From Clostridiales bacterium (lineage in GTDB: Bacteria; Bacillota; Clostridia; Oscillospirales; Oscillospiraceae): a stretch of DNA of 64,000 nucleotides. The stretch's first letter is position 1. Each line of letters opens with the position of its first letter. The notes under the pieces were generated by a model. It ran no database searches, was not told where the DNA came from, and saw only the letters and a list, made by a program, of their open reading frames with translations. Below, in pieces: positions 35,511 to 43,833 of the stretch. The position numbers and the translations under genes were made by a program. Location: the NCBI GenBank assembly GCA_004555205.1, contig SFIY01000001.1:56662-120661 (forward strand), in the 5' to 3' direction.

Positions 35511-36896
35511 TTATGCTTCCCAGCTATTGACGATGGTCTTGAAGGTCTTGCCGCGCACCATAAAGTTTTGGAACTGGTCGAAGGCGGCGCAGGCCGGCGA
35601 CAGCGTCACCACATCGCCGCTGACGGCTCTGTCGCGGGCAAATTCCACCGCGGCCCGGAACGGAGATACCATGGCTATCTCAGGTTTACCCGGGGCATAA
35701 CCCGGCGCATGCTCCACCGCCTCCTTGATTTTATCCGCCGTAGCGCCGCACAGCACCAGCAGCTTCACATGCGCCACGATCTCCGGCCCGAGCACGTCAA
35801 AGGGAATGTGCTTATCGTAGCCGCCGGCAATCAAAATCACCTTCTCCTGAAAGGAGCGCAGACCTGCAATCGTGCGGGAGGGGCTGCTGGCAATGGAGTC
35901 ATTATAAAACCGCACGCCGCGGTAGGTGCGCACCAGCTCAATGCGGTGCTCCACACCGTTAAACTCCCGTGCAAACCGACGGATCACCTCATCACTGACC
36001 AATCCGTCCACCGCAGCAATCGCCGCCATGTAGTTTTCCACATTGTGAACGCCGGGCAGGCGAATATCTTCGGTGGTCATGATCCGGCGTTCCGTGCCGT
36101 TCCTGCGCAGGATCATGTCATCACCGCGCAGGAACACACCCTGCTCCACTTCGGCCTGACGGCTGAAATACAGCGCCGAGCCAACTGCGCGGCCGCCTTG
36201 CTCGCGGGTAATCTCGTTATCCCTATTGAACACGGCAATGTCGCCTTCCGTCTGATGGCGGAAAATATTTTCCTTGGACGCCACATATTCCTCCATGCCC
36301 TTGTGCATATCCAGATGGTTGGGCGCCAGATTGGTTACCACCGCAATATGGGGACTGCGCTGCATCGTCATCAATTGGAACGAAGAAAGCTCCAGTACCG
36401 CATAGTCGGAGGCCTTCATCTCCCCCGCCTCACACAGCAAAGGATGTCCGATGTTCCCGCCCACATGGACGGTGTAGCCGGCCGCCTTTAAAAGCTCGGC
36501 AATAATGGTGGTCGTGGTGGTCTTGCCGTCGCTGCCGGTCACGGCAATGATGGGACAGGGGCAAACCTCAAAGAACACTTCCATTTCGCTGGTCAATGTA
36601 CTGCCCTGTGCCATAGCCTCCAAAAGCTCCGGCACATCGGGACGCAAACCGGGTGTGCGGAAAATCACATCCTGCCGCAAGCCCTTGAGGTAGTTCTCAC
36701 CCAACTGCAGCCGGGCGCCCAGCGATTCCAGTTCCTCCGCCAGCTCGCCCAAATCCTCCCGCCGGCGCTTATCGCAAGCCGTCACATCTATGCCGGCGCG
36801 CAGCAGCATACGCAGCAGCGGCGTATTACTCACGCCGATACCGATCACAGCCACGGTCTTGCCTTTTAATGTATCCAAATATTCCTGCAAAGTCAT
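35511..36896 (-). CDS. murD: UDP-N-acetylmuramoyl-L-alanine:D-glutamate ligase
   Basis: Mur ligase of 461 residues that adds D-Glu to UDP-MurNAc-L-Ala in the cytoplasm. The N-terminal Rossmann region is KTVAVIGIGVSNTPLLRML. The ATP loop is VTGSDGKTTTTTIIAELL, and SSFQL, NLAPNHLDMHKGMEEY and YNDSIASSPSRTIAGL follow in family order. GGAGG lies 8 nt before the ATG. It is the first gene of murD-yunB-ligA. Confidence 0.96.
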   Translation of the reverse strand: MTLQEYLDTLKGKTVAVIGIGVSNTPLLRMLLRAGIDVTACDKRRREDLGELAEELESLGARLQLGENYLKGLRQDVIFRTPGLRPDVPELLEAMAQGSTLTSEMEVFFEVCPCPIIAVTGSDGKTTTTTIIAELLKAAGYTVHVGGNIGHPLLCEAGEMKASDYAVLELSSFQLMTMQRSPHIAVVTNLAPNHLDMHKGMEEYVASKENIFRHQTEGDIAVFNRDNEITREQGGRAVGSALYFSRQAEVEQGVFLRGDDMILRRNGTERRIMTTEDIRLPGVHNVENYMAAIAAVDGLVSDEVIRRFAREFNGVEHRIELVRTYRGVRFYNDSIASSPSRTIAGLRSFQEKVILIAGGYDKHIPFDVLGPEIVAHVKLLVLCGATADKIKEAVEHAPGYAPGKPEIAMVSPFRAAVEFARDRAVSGDVVTLSPACAAFDQFQNFMVRGKTFKTIVNSWEA

Positions 36897-36934
36897 ATGG
36901 AGATTCCTCCCCTATCCATTTATTTAACTAATGT

Positions 36935-36963
36935 ATTATACCGCATTTATTATCATAGTTCAA
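36935..36963 (-). promoter_or_regulatory. SigA promoter of murD
   Basis: TTGAAC (36963-36958), 17 nt, TATAAT (36940-36935) on the minus strand. Confidence 0.82.
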
Positions 36964-36998
36964 TGAAAAATATTCCTTAAAAAGCGGCGGCTGTGTCG

Positions 36999-37027
36999 TT
37001 GACTTTCCCCGCGGTCTTATGTAAAAT
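36999..37027 (+). promoter_or_regulatory. SigA promoter of rnpB
   Basis: TTGACT (36999-37004), 17 nt, TAAAAT (37022-37027), with transcription expected to start at about 37034. Confidence 0.88.
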
Positions 37028-37034
37028 GAACATA

Positions 37035-37383
37035 GCGAGTAAGTCAGACAGTCGCGGGAACAAGGCGAAAGCCTGTTCATGAGGAAAGTCCGGGCTCCGC
37101 AGGGCAAGGATAACGGGTAACGCCCGCCGAAGGCGACTTCAGGAAAAGTGCAACAGAGATATACCGCCGTCAGGGCATTGCTCTGCCGGTAAGGGTGGAA
37201 AGGCGAGGTAAGAGCTCACCCATCGGCTGGGAACAGACCGATGCTGTAAACTCTATCCGGAGCAACACCGGTATGGGAGCATATGGTTGGCCCGACCGCT
37301 CCCGGGGTGGCTTGACCGCAGCGGCAACGCTGCGGCTAGATAGATGACTGTCAAGACAGAACCCGGCTTACAGACTTACTCGC
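37035..37383 (+). ncRNA. rnpB: RNase P RNA, bacterial type A-like
   Basis: Catalytic RNA that matures tRNA 5' ends. The 5' and 3' ends pair perfectly (GCGAGTAAGTC at 37035 with GACTTACTCGC ending at 37383) as P1. The conserved GAGGAAAGTCCGGGCTCC (P4 5' strand and J3/4) is near 37080. ACAGAGATATACCGCC, GGTAAGGGTGGAAAGGCGAG and the 3' P4 strand AGATAGATGACTGTC are all in order, as is ACAGAACCCGGCTTA. Confidence 0.97.
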
Positions 37384-37394
37384 AGATACGATAT

Positions 37395-37432
37395 GGGGGT
37401 GGCCGCGTAAAGACGCTGCCATCCCCTTTTTC
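37395..37432 (+). terminator. Terminator of rnpB
   Basis: Stem GGGGTGGC/GCCATCCCC with one G-U pair and a T run, 12 nt after the RNA. The rest of the gap to the ABC genes (37433-37605) is AT-rich and must hold their promoter, but no hexamer pair is convincing. Confidence 0.85.
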
Positions 37433-37620
37433 CATGTTTTCCGCCGCAAATCTGTCAAAGTTCCTGCATTTTGTGCATATTGCATATTTCGCGCCGACAA
37501 TAGAAATAATTCTTTGTCACATCTACCTCTTTACATTAGTTCGATAAAGTGGTAAATTGTTAGCGTAGTAAATAAATAGGCACGAAATCGTGCAAAAAGA
37601 ACGAATTGGAGGAAAGAGAA

Positions 37621-38418
37621 ATGAAAAAAGTGTTAGCATTGGTTCTGGCGCTGGTAATGGCGCTGAGCCTGGTTGCCTGCGGCAACGCCGACAATAACGA
37701 AGGAGACGACGGCAAAAAGACGTTTATCATGGGAATCGACCCTGAGTATCCCCCCTTCAGCTATCTGGACGAAAACGGCGAGTACAACGGCTTTGATGTG
37801 GAGATCTGCAAGGCAGCCTGTGATCTGCTGGGCTGGGACTTTGAAGTGTTCAGCGTGAACTGGGATCAGAAGCTGGTGCAGTTGGATGCCAAGGAGTGCG
37901 ACTGCATTTGGTCCGGTATGACCATTCTGGACAGCATGAAGGAGGCCGGTTATGTGATTTCCGCCCCTTACTATGACAACACGCAGGTCATCATGGTCAA
38001 GGAAGGCAGCGATATCAAGTCTTCTGCCGATCTGGCCGGTAAGGTTGTTGCCGTTCAGCTGGGCACCTCCGGTGAGTCCCTGCTGAAGGGTGATCTGGCT
38101 GATATGGCTGCCACTTTCGATGAGCTGACTACCTGCGACAGCTTCCTGAAGTGCTTCACCGAGCTGGACAGCAACGGTGTGGATGCGGTGTTCGTTGACA
38201 AGCCCGTGGCTGAGTCTTATGCCGCCAAGAACGAGGGCTTTACCATTATCGACGAGAATCTTGGCGCCGAGCAGTACGGTATTGCCTTCCGCGCTGACGA
38301 TGCAGAGCTGTGCGCTTCCATCGAGGATGCTGTGGCCAAGCTGGTTGAAAACGGCACCTACGCCGAGATCGCTGAAAAGTATCCCGACATTGTGAACAAC
38401 CTGATTTTCCTGGGCTGA
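37621..38418 (+). CDS. Amino-acid ABC transporter substrate-binding lipoprotein
   Basis: Polar amino-acid binding protein of the SBP_bac_3 family, 265 residues. A lipoprotein signal ends LSLVAC with Cys20. GIDPEYPPFSYLDENGEYNGFDVEI, in two parts, is the ligand-site opening of this family. LDSMKEAGYVISAPYYDNTQVIM and VAVQLGTSGESLL follow. I chose ATG 37621, with GGAGG 8 nt upstream. The specific amino acid (cystine, glutamine or arginine type) cannot be told. It is the first gene of a three-gene importer operon. Confidence 0.95.
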   Translation: MKKVLALVLALVMALSLVACGNADNNEGDDGKKTFIMGIDPEYPPFSYLDENGEYNGFDVEICKAACDLLGWDFEVFSVNWDQKLVQLDAKECDCIWSGMTILDSMKEAGYVISAPYYDNTQVIMVKEGSDIKSSADLAGKVVAVQLGTSGESLLKGDLADMAATFDELTTCDSFLKCFTELDSNGVDAVFVDKPVAESYAAKNEGFTIIDENLGAEQYGIAFRADDAELCASIEDAVAKLVENGTYAEIAEKYPDIVNNLIFLG

Positions 38419-38440
38419 TTCACAAAAGGCTGATTCATCA

Positions 38441-38477
38441 CATAACCCGGAAGCATGGCAATGCTTCCGGGGTTATG
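38441..38477 (+). repeat. Intercistronic hairpin between binding protein and permease
   Basis: 16-bp stem with one bulged base (38441-38456 with 38461-38477) and a 4-nt loop, no T run. It sits just before the permease ribosome site. Such hairpins commonly shield the upstream mRNA from 3' decay, which would favour a higher level of binding protein than of permease. Confidence 0.65.
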
Positions 38478-38500
38478 TGCGTAAAGAAAGAGGAATTTCC

Positions 38501-39148
38501 ATGACACTATTGACAATGATCAAGCTGATGGCCGAAGGCATGACGAAAACCTGTGCCATCTTCTTCCTGACGCTTCTGTTTTCCCTGCCGCTGGGTATGA
38601 TTGTTGCGATGATGCGCATGAGCAAGAGCAAGATCATCTCCGGTATCACGCGGGTTATCATCTCCATTCTCCGCGGCACGCCATTGATGCTGCAGCTCAT
38701 TGCGGTTACATACGGCCCTTACTATCTGTTCGAGGTTTCGGGCTTTCGCAATAAGCTGATCCCTGTGGTCATCGCGTTTGCCATCAACTATGCGGCCTAT
38801 TTTGCGGAAATCTACCGCGGCGGTATTGAATCCATGCCGGTAGGTCAGTATGAGGCCGCCGAGGTGTTGGGCTATACCAAAACGCAGACATTTTTTCATA
38901 TCATTCTTCCTCAGGTCATCAAGCGTATTATGCCCAGTATTACCAACGAGGTCATTACGCTGGTAAAGGACACCTCTCTGGCTTTCACCGTTTCCTACGC
39001 GGAGATGTTCACCGTCGGTAAGCAGATTGCCAACTCCGAAACCAGTTTCATGCCCTTCCTTGTGGCCGGCGTGTTCTATTTTGTGTTTAACGCGGTCGTT
39101 GACTTTGTAATGGGCAAAATCGAAAAGAGCATGGATTACTATAAATAA
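38501..39148 (+). CDS. Amino-acid ABC transporter permease
   Basis: HisM/GlnP-type permease of 215 residues with about five membrane helices. The N-terminal TLLTMIKLMAEGMTKT and RGTPLMLQL are family marks. EAAEVLGYTKTQTFFHIILPQ is the EAA loop that contacts the ATPase. The start is ATG 38501 with AGAGGA upstream. It lies 82 nt after the binding protein, across a hairpin. Confidence 0.95.
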   Translation: MTLLTMIKLMAEGMTKTCAIFFLTLLFSLPLGMIVAMMRMSKSKIISGITRVIISILRGTPLMLQLIAVTYGPYYLFEVSGFRNKLIPVVIAFAINYAAYFAEIYRGGIESMPVGQYEAAEVLGYTKTQTFFHIILPQVIKRIMPSITNEVITLVKDTSLAFTVSYAEMFTVGKQIANSETSFMPFLVAGVFYFVFNAVVDFVMGKIEKSMDYYK

Positions 39149-39160
39149 GGAGGTGCCGCT

Positions 39161-39931
39161 ATGAAACTGTTGGAAATAAATCATGCACAAAAAAGCTTTA
39201 ACGATGCCTCCCTGCATGTTCTCAAAGACATCAGTCTTTCCGTTGAAGAAGGCGAGGTCGTGGCCATCATCGGCCCCTCCGGCAGCGGCAAGTCCACCCT
39301 GCTGCGCTGTGCGACACTTTTGGAGACCATGGACGGCGGCGATCTGATATACCTGGGCAACTATGCTGCCAGGAATAATGAAGCCGGTCAATCGGTCTAT
39401 GCCGACAAGGCTCAGCTAAAGAATATCCGCGGCTATTTCGGTCTGGTCTTCCAGAATTTCAACCTTTTCCCCCACTACTCCGTGTTGAAGAATCTGACCG
39501 ATGCACAGATCAATGTGCTTGGCCGCAGCAAGGACGACGCTGTCAAGCGCGGCATGGCCCTGCTTGAGAAAATGGGGCTGGCCGACAAGGCTGACGCCTA
39601 TCCCTATCAGCTCTCCGGCGGTCAGCAGCAGCGTGTAGCCATTGCTCGCGCACTGGCCATGGATCCTCAGATCCTTTTCTTTGATGAGCCTACCTCCGCG
39701 CTTGACCCGGAGCTGACCGGCGAAATTCTGAAGGTCATCCGCTCCTTGGCGGAAGAAAATATGACCATGGTCATTGTCACCCACGAGATGGCCTTTGCCC
39801 GGGACGTAGCCGACCGCGTCATCTTCATGGACGGCGGCGTCATTGTGGAAGAGGGCGACCCGAAAGAGGTCATCAACCATCCCAAGGAGGAACGCACCAA
39901 GCAGTTCCTCTCCCGTTTTGCCAATCACTGA
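39161..39931 (+). CDS. Amino-acid ABC transporter ATP-binding protein
   Basis: GlnQ/HisP-type ATPase of 256 residues. Walker A is GPSGSGKSTLLRC, the signature is LSGGQQQRVAIARAL, Walker B is ILFFDEPTSALDPELTG and the switch His is in VTHEMAFAR. AAGGAGG lies upstream of the ATG, 12 nt after the permease. A strong terminator follows. Confidence 0.97.
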   Translation: MKLLEINHAQKSFNDASLHVLKDISLSVEEGEVVAIIGPSGSGKSTLLRCATLLETMDGGDLIYLGNYAARNNEAGQSVYADKAQLKNIRGYFGLVFQNFNLFPHYSVLKNLTDAQINVLGRSKDDAVKRGMALLEKMGLADKADAYPYQLSGGQQQRVAIARALAMDPQILFFDEPTSALDPELTGEILKVIRSLAEENMTMVIVTHEMAFARDVADRVIFMDGGVIVEEGDPKEVINHPKEERTKQFLSRFANH

Positions 39932-39970
39932 AAAAAAGACGATTCGCATTTTTGCGAATCGTCTTTTTTT
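39932..39970. terminator. Bidirectional terminator between the ABC operon and the hydrolase
   Basis: Long A-stem-T hairpin with the core GACGATTCGC/GCGAATCGTC, flanked by seven A and seven T. It serves both convergent genes and touches the stop codon of the minus-strand hydrolase. Confidence 0.93.
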
Positions 39971-40937
39971 AATCAAACTCCTGCCAGAACTCTTTTACGG
40001 CGGCCTCGTATCCCTCCCGATCGACCAGATAACTCACGCCGTGCTCAGCACCGGGCACGATGAGCAATCGGCATGGCGCCTTGCAAGCCCGGTAGTTTTG
40101 CAGTGTCATTTCCGGCGGCACAAAGCTATCGTCCGTACCGTGGATCAACAGCACCGGCTTCGTGTTCTTTTGCAGCGCCGTCACCGTGGAGTCATCACCC
40201 GGCCCGCAGCCGATTTTTCGGCGGCACATGCGGTCAATCGGGCGGCGCAGCAGGTCATAAGGTATGTGTAAGTTCTTCTTTGCCACATGGCGCCAGATGT
40301 CCTGCGGTGAGGTAAAGCCGCAATCGGCCATGATACCATGCACCCGATCCGGCAGCTCCAATCCCGCGGCCATCAGCACCGTTGTAGCGCCCATGGAGAT
40401 ACCCGCCAGATAGATAGGCAGTTCTTTTTCCGTATGTGCCTCCAGCCAGGCAAGCCAGTCAAGACAGTCGTAGCGCTCGGTAATGCCAAATCCCATGGTT
40501 TCACCGCCGCTTTCCCCCTGTCCGCGCTGCTCGGCATAGAGTATACTGCAGCCATTGTCATGCCAGAAATCGGAGGAAGCGCCGAAATCCCGATACCATG
40601 CCGAGCGCCAGCCGTGCATGGCCAGCACCACGCGCTTGGCGTTCTCGCAGGGATACCAGTGCCCCACCAGCTTGACGCCGTCGCGGTTGGTGATTTCCAC
40701 ACGGCAGGTGACCTTCTCACGCAGCGCTTTCGCCGGTGCCTGCCCCGCTTTGTAAATATCCGTTTCGTTGAAGCCGCCGGTAATGCTGTCCCTGTCTTTA
40801 CGAAACAGCGCCGGCTCTTCCCGGTCCAGTGCTTCGTCCAATAATAGCTTGATAACAGCTCCCACTGCACAGGCGCAGGCCGTCCCCACGGCAAGTACGC
40901 CGCCTATGATCGCCATTGTCCGTTTTGCTCGTTTCAC
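39969..40937 (-). CDS. Alpha/beta hydrolase with N-terminal membrane anchor
   Basis: Protein of 322 residues of the FrsA/BD-FAE-like serine hydrolase group (COG1073). An N-terminal hydrophobic helix (MAIIGGVLAVGTACACAVGAV) suggests membrane anchoring. The nucleophile elbow is LAGISMGATTVLMA (GxSxG). LLIHGTDDSFVPPEM carries the acid and VPGAEHGVSY the histidine. I chose GTG 40937 because AGGAGG lies 7 nt upstream; a much longer frame lacks such a site. Substrate unknown, possibly a lipid or peptide ester. Confidence 0.85.
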   Translation of the reverse strand: MKRAKRTMAIIGGVLAVGTACACAVGAVIKLLLDEALDREEPALFRKDRDSITGGFNETDIYKAGQAPAKALREKVTCRVEITNRDGVKLVGHWYPCENAKRVVLAMHGWRSAWYRDFGASSDFWHDNGCSILYAEQRGQGESGGETMGFGITERYDCLDWLAWLEAHTEKELPIYLAGISMGATTVLMAAGLELPDRVHGIMADCGFTSPQDIWRHVAKKNLHIPYDLLRRPIDRMCRRKIGCGPGDDSTVTALQKNTKPVLLIHGTDDSFVPPEMTLQNYRACKAPCRLLIVPGAEHGVSYLVDREGYEAAVKEFWQEFD

Positions 40938-41083
40938 CTGACTGCCTCCTGCTTTTTTCATCATTGTACCATATCTCCGGATTATCTTCAATATCTTCTC
41001 TATCCTCTTGACAAGGTGCCGCTTCGGTGGTACGTTCTTTTCAGAGCATATTACAGAAACGAAGCAGAAACGGAGATACTGCC

Positions 41084-42013
41084 ATGCCATATCATGAAGA
41101 GGAAGCGCGCCGCCTTGTCATCCAGGCCGGTCTGCTTCTGACGGAGAAAAAGCTGATCGCCCGCACATGGGGCAATATCAGCGCACGCATCTGCGATACA
41201 CAATTTGTCATCACGCCCAGCGGCAGGGCCTATGACACATTAAAGCCGGAGGATTTGGTCAAGGTAAACATTACAGACGGCTCTTACACGGCTTCAAATA
41301 AGCCCAGCAGCGAATGTGGCGTACATCTTGCCGCCTATCAACTGCGCAGAGATATTTCCTTTGTGATCCATACCCATCAGTTTTACGCCTCCGCCGTATG
41401 TGCCGCCTGCGAGGATACGCCCTTTGCCCCCTGTGCCGCTTACGGTAAGCCCGGCTCCGTCGCGTTGAAGGAATCTCTGGCGAAGACCATCACTGCTCAT
41501 CCGGAAAGCAAAGCATTTTTGATGGCGCGTCACGGCGCGTTATGTTTGGGCAGCGACTATGACGATGCCTTTACCGTGGCAGAGGAGCTGGAGCAAAACT
41601 GCAAAGCGCTGTTTGCACGGCGTGTCGCCGTTGATGAAGCCGCAGAGATCACAAAAGTCGCTATTGCCGGACACGGTACGGCCCTGTTGGAGCGCAGCCG
41701 CTATATCGACCGTTTTTGTCAGCGCAATGCCAAGCTGCGTCCTTACATTGATGATTTTGCACAGATCGTGGGCCCTTATGCCCGCTGCGTAGCGATGGCC
41801 GCAGCGGCGCAAGGTTTAAGAAACCGCGGCGCTGTCTTGATTCGCGGCCAGGGTGCGCTGTGCGTTGAGCCGGATGCCGAGGCGGCAGCAATGATTGTTA
41901 ACAAGAATTGTGCTGCCGCACTCTATGCGGCAAATACCGCTCCCCTCTCCCTCATGGATGCGGCGCAGCAGCGACGTTTTTACCTGAAAAAATACGCCAA
42001 GCGGATCAAATAA
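41084..42013 (+). CDS. Class II aldolase/adducin family protein with C-terminal half-domain duplication
   Basis: Related to L-fuculose-phosphate aldolase, which splits sugar phosphates to DHAP and an aldehyde with zinc. Zinc ligands are visible as HTH (His96, His98) and His150 in ARHGALCLG. Glu77 in SSECGVH is the catalytic acid/base. At 309 residues it is about 90 longer than usual. Residues 248-282 (VLIRGQGALCV onward) repeat 143-178 (FLMARHGALCL onward) but with the zinc His replaced by Gln. It is followed by the asparaginase gene 39 nt on. A weak promoter (TTGACA near 41008, TACGTT near 41031) may drive both. Confidence 0.85.
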   Translation: MPYHEEEARRLVIQAGLLLTEKKLIARTWGNISARICDTQFVITPSGRAYDTLKPEDLVKVNITDGSYTASNKPSSECGVHLAAYQLRRDISFVIHTHQFYASAVCAACEDTPFAPCAAYGKPGSVALKESLAKTITAHPESKAFLMARHGALCLGSDYDDAFTVAEELEQNCKALFARRVAVDEAAEITKVAIAGHGTALLERSRYIDRFCQRNAKLRPYIDDFAQIVGPYARCVAMAAAAQGLRNRGAVLIRGQGALCVEPDAEAAAMIVNKNCAAALYAANTAPLSLMDAAQQRRFYLKKYAKRIK

Positions 42014-42052
42014 GTCTTCATCAGAACAATGTAAACCGACAAGGAGGCATCT

Positions 42053-43042
42053 ATGAAAAAGATACTGATTATCGGAACAGGCGGCACCATCGCCTCAAAG
42101 CCTTCCGCTGACGGATTGACCCCCGATCTTGACAGCAAGCAGTTGATTGACAGTATTCCTTCCATCTCCGATATCTGTGATGTGGATTGTATCCAGGCTT
42201 TCAGCCTTGACAGCACCAATGTGCGTCCCGAACACTGGCTGATTTTGGCGGAGATCATCACCGAAAACTATGACCGTTATGACGGCTTCGTCATCACCCA
42301 CGGCACAGACACCATGGCTTACACCGCCGCAGGTCTCAGCTATCTGATTCAAAACAGCAAAAAGCCTATCGTTCTTACCGGTGCGCAAAAACCCATCGGT
42401 GAGGAGATCACCGATGCCAAGCGCAACATGATAGACGCACTCATCTATGCCGTCGATGAGGGCAGTCACGGCGTTGTCATTGTCTTTTCCGGTGCCGTCA
42501 TCTGCGGAACCCGGGCGCGAAAAAATTACTCCAAACGCTTCATGGCGTTTGGCAGCATCAACTTCCCCGAGCTGGCCCGCGTAGAGGACGGCAGGGTCAT
42601 TCGCTATGTACCGGAACCCTACAGCGGCGAAACGGTATTTTACGACAACCTCAACGCGAATGTGGGCTTGCTGAAGCTGACGCCGGGCATGCGCAACGAT
42701 GTGATGCGTTATGCCATCGACCGGTACGACGGCCTTGTGGTGGAGAGCTTCGGTGTAGGCGGTCTGCCGGAATACTCCGACTTCTATCAGCAGATCAAGC
42801 GTGCCGTGGAACGCAGGAAGCTGATCGTCATGACAACGCAGGTGCCCAATGAGGGCAGTGACCTCTCCGTTTACCGCGTGGGCAGCATACTGAAAAACAG
42901 TCTGCGCGTTTTGGAGGCCCACGACATGACCAGCGAAGCCGTATTGGCAAAGCTCATGTGGGTGCTGGGCGAAACCGATGATTTTGACAGAGCCGAGGCG
43001 CTGTTTTACCGTCCCGTTCATCACGACACCCTGTTCCGATAG
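42053..43042 (+). CDS. L-asparaginase, type I
   Basis: Hydrolyses asparagine to aspartate and ammonia. It has 329 residues. The first catalytic threonine is in IGTGGTIASK, and the second motif is VITHGTDTMAYTAAGLSYL. There is no signal peptide, so it is cytoplasmic. AAGGAGG precedes the ATG. It is probably co-transcribed with the aldolase-like gene. Confidence 0.94.
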   Translation: MKKILIIGTGGTIASKPSADGLTPDLDSKQLIDSIPSISDICDVDCIQAFSLDSTNVRPEHWLILAEIITENYDRYDGFVITHGTDTMAYTAAGLSYLIQNSKKPIVLTGAQKPIGEEITDAKRNMIDALIYAVDEGSHGVVIVFSGAVICGTRARKNYSKRFMAFGSINFPELARVEDGRVIRYVPEPYSGETVFYDNLNANVGLLKLTPGMRNDVMRYAIDRYDGLVVESFGVGGLPEYSDFYQQIKRAVERRKLIVMTTQVPNEGSDLSVYRVGSILKNSLRVLEAHDMTSEAVLAKLMWVLGETDDFDRAEALFYRPVHHDTLFR

Positions 43043-43054
43043 CAAATTATCCCT

Positions 43055-43099
43055 GTATAAAGCACCGCCGCCATGTTGCATGGCGGCGGTGCTTTATAC
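43055..43099. terminator. 21-bp hairpin between convergent asparaginase and thioredoxin genes
   Basis: Perfect 21-bp stem (43055-43075 with 43079-43099) with a 3-nt loop, 12 nt after the asparaginase stop and 13 nt before the thioredoxin stop. It probably ends both transcripts. Confidence 0.88.
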
Positions 43100-43112
43100 A
43101 ATATCATTTTTC

Positions 43113-43424
43113 TTACTTCAGCATTGTTTCCAGGTCATTTTTCGGTCGGTAACCCAGAGAAGTGTTGACCACCTCACCGTTTTTGAACAGCATCACCGTA
43201 GGAATACTTGCAATCCCGTATCGGTTGGCCAGATTCGGCTGCTCGTCCACATTTACTTTGCCCACTTTCACTTTTCCGGCATATTCCTCTGCGATTTCCG
43301 CAATGACCGGCGACAGCATCCGGCACGGGCCGCACCAGCTTGCCCAAAAATCCACCAGCACAGGCAGATCCGCGTGCAAAACTTCCTGTTCAAAATTCTG
43401 ATCGGTTAACTTGATTTCCGCCAT
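43113..43424 (-). CDS. trxA: Thioredoxin
   Basis: Cytoplasmic dithiol carrier of 103 residues. The active site is FWASWCGPCRMLSPV and the cis-proline is in IASIPTVMLFKNG. GGAGGG lies upstream of the ATG. It lies 115 nt after a ferredoxin:thioredoxin reductase-like gene on the same strand. No NADPH thioredoxin reductase is nearby. Confidence 0.97.
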   Translation of the reverse strand: MAEIKLTDQNFEQEVLHADLPVLVDFWASWCGPCRMLSPVIAEIAEEYAGKVKVGKVNVDEQPNLANRYGIASIPTVMLFKNGEVVNTSLGYRPKNDLETMLK

Positions 43425-43539
43425 TGTTCAGCCCTCCGTTTATTTTCGTCATATCTTTTATTTTTGTTCTTTTCTGCGTACATCCAGCAACAATAGCATG
43501 TGCAAAAATGTCAATGACTAAACAAAAAATATTGCTTCA

Positions 43540-43746
43540 TCATGCTTCCTTATTGGATTTGTAATAAAGCAGGCAGTGGCAAAAGCCTTCAAAATTCGGG
43601 TCCTTCATCTGATCCCGGAATTCTTTGCACATACATTTGGTTTCCGGCGTTTTTTCCCTGCGGCACGGGCAATACCCACCGGTCTTTTCCAGTCCCTCAC
43701 GAATCATTTTGACGATCTTCTTATCAGGATTTTCTGTAATCTTCAT
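43540..43746 (-). CDS. Ferredoxin:thioredoxin reductase catalytic-subunit-like protein
   Basis: Small Fe-S/disulfide protein of 68 residues with three Cys-x-Cys pairs: CPC (26, 28), CMC (38, 40) and CHC (56, 58). In plant-type FTR catalytic subunits the order CPC-CPC-CHC binds a [4Fe-4S] cluster beside the redox disulfide and reduces thioredoxin with ferredoxin electrons. Here the outer pairs keep the same separation (28 residues) but the middle pair is shifted. AAGGAG lies before the ATG at 43746. Neighbours are thioredoxin downstream and a thioredoxin-fold DUF255 protein upstream, consistent with a thiol-redox role. No variable (FtrV) subunit is seen. Confidence 0.85.
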   Translation of the reverse strand: MKITENPDKKIVKMIREGLEKTGGYCPCRREKTPETKCMCKEFRDQMKDPNFEGFCHCLLYYKSNKEA

Positions 43747-43833
43747 TTGTTTCTCCTTTTTATGACTCAAGGTACATATTTTTTATTTATCATACCATAA
43801 AGCCACTGATATAGCAATCCGCAATTGCTTCTT

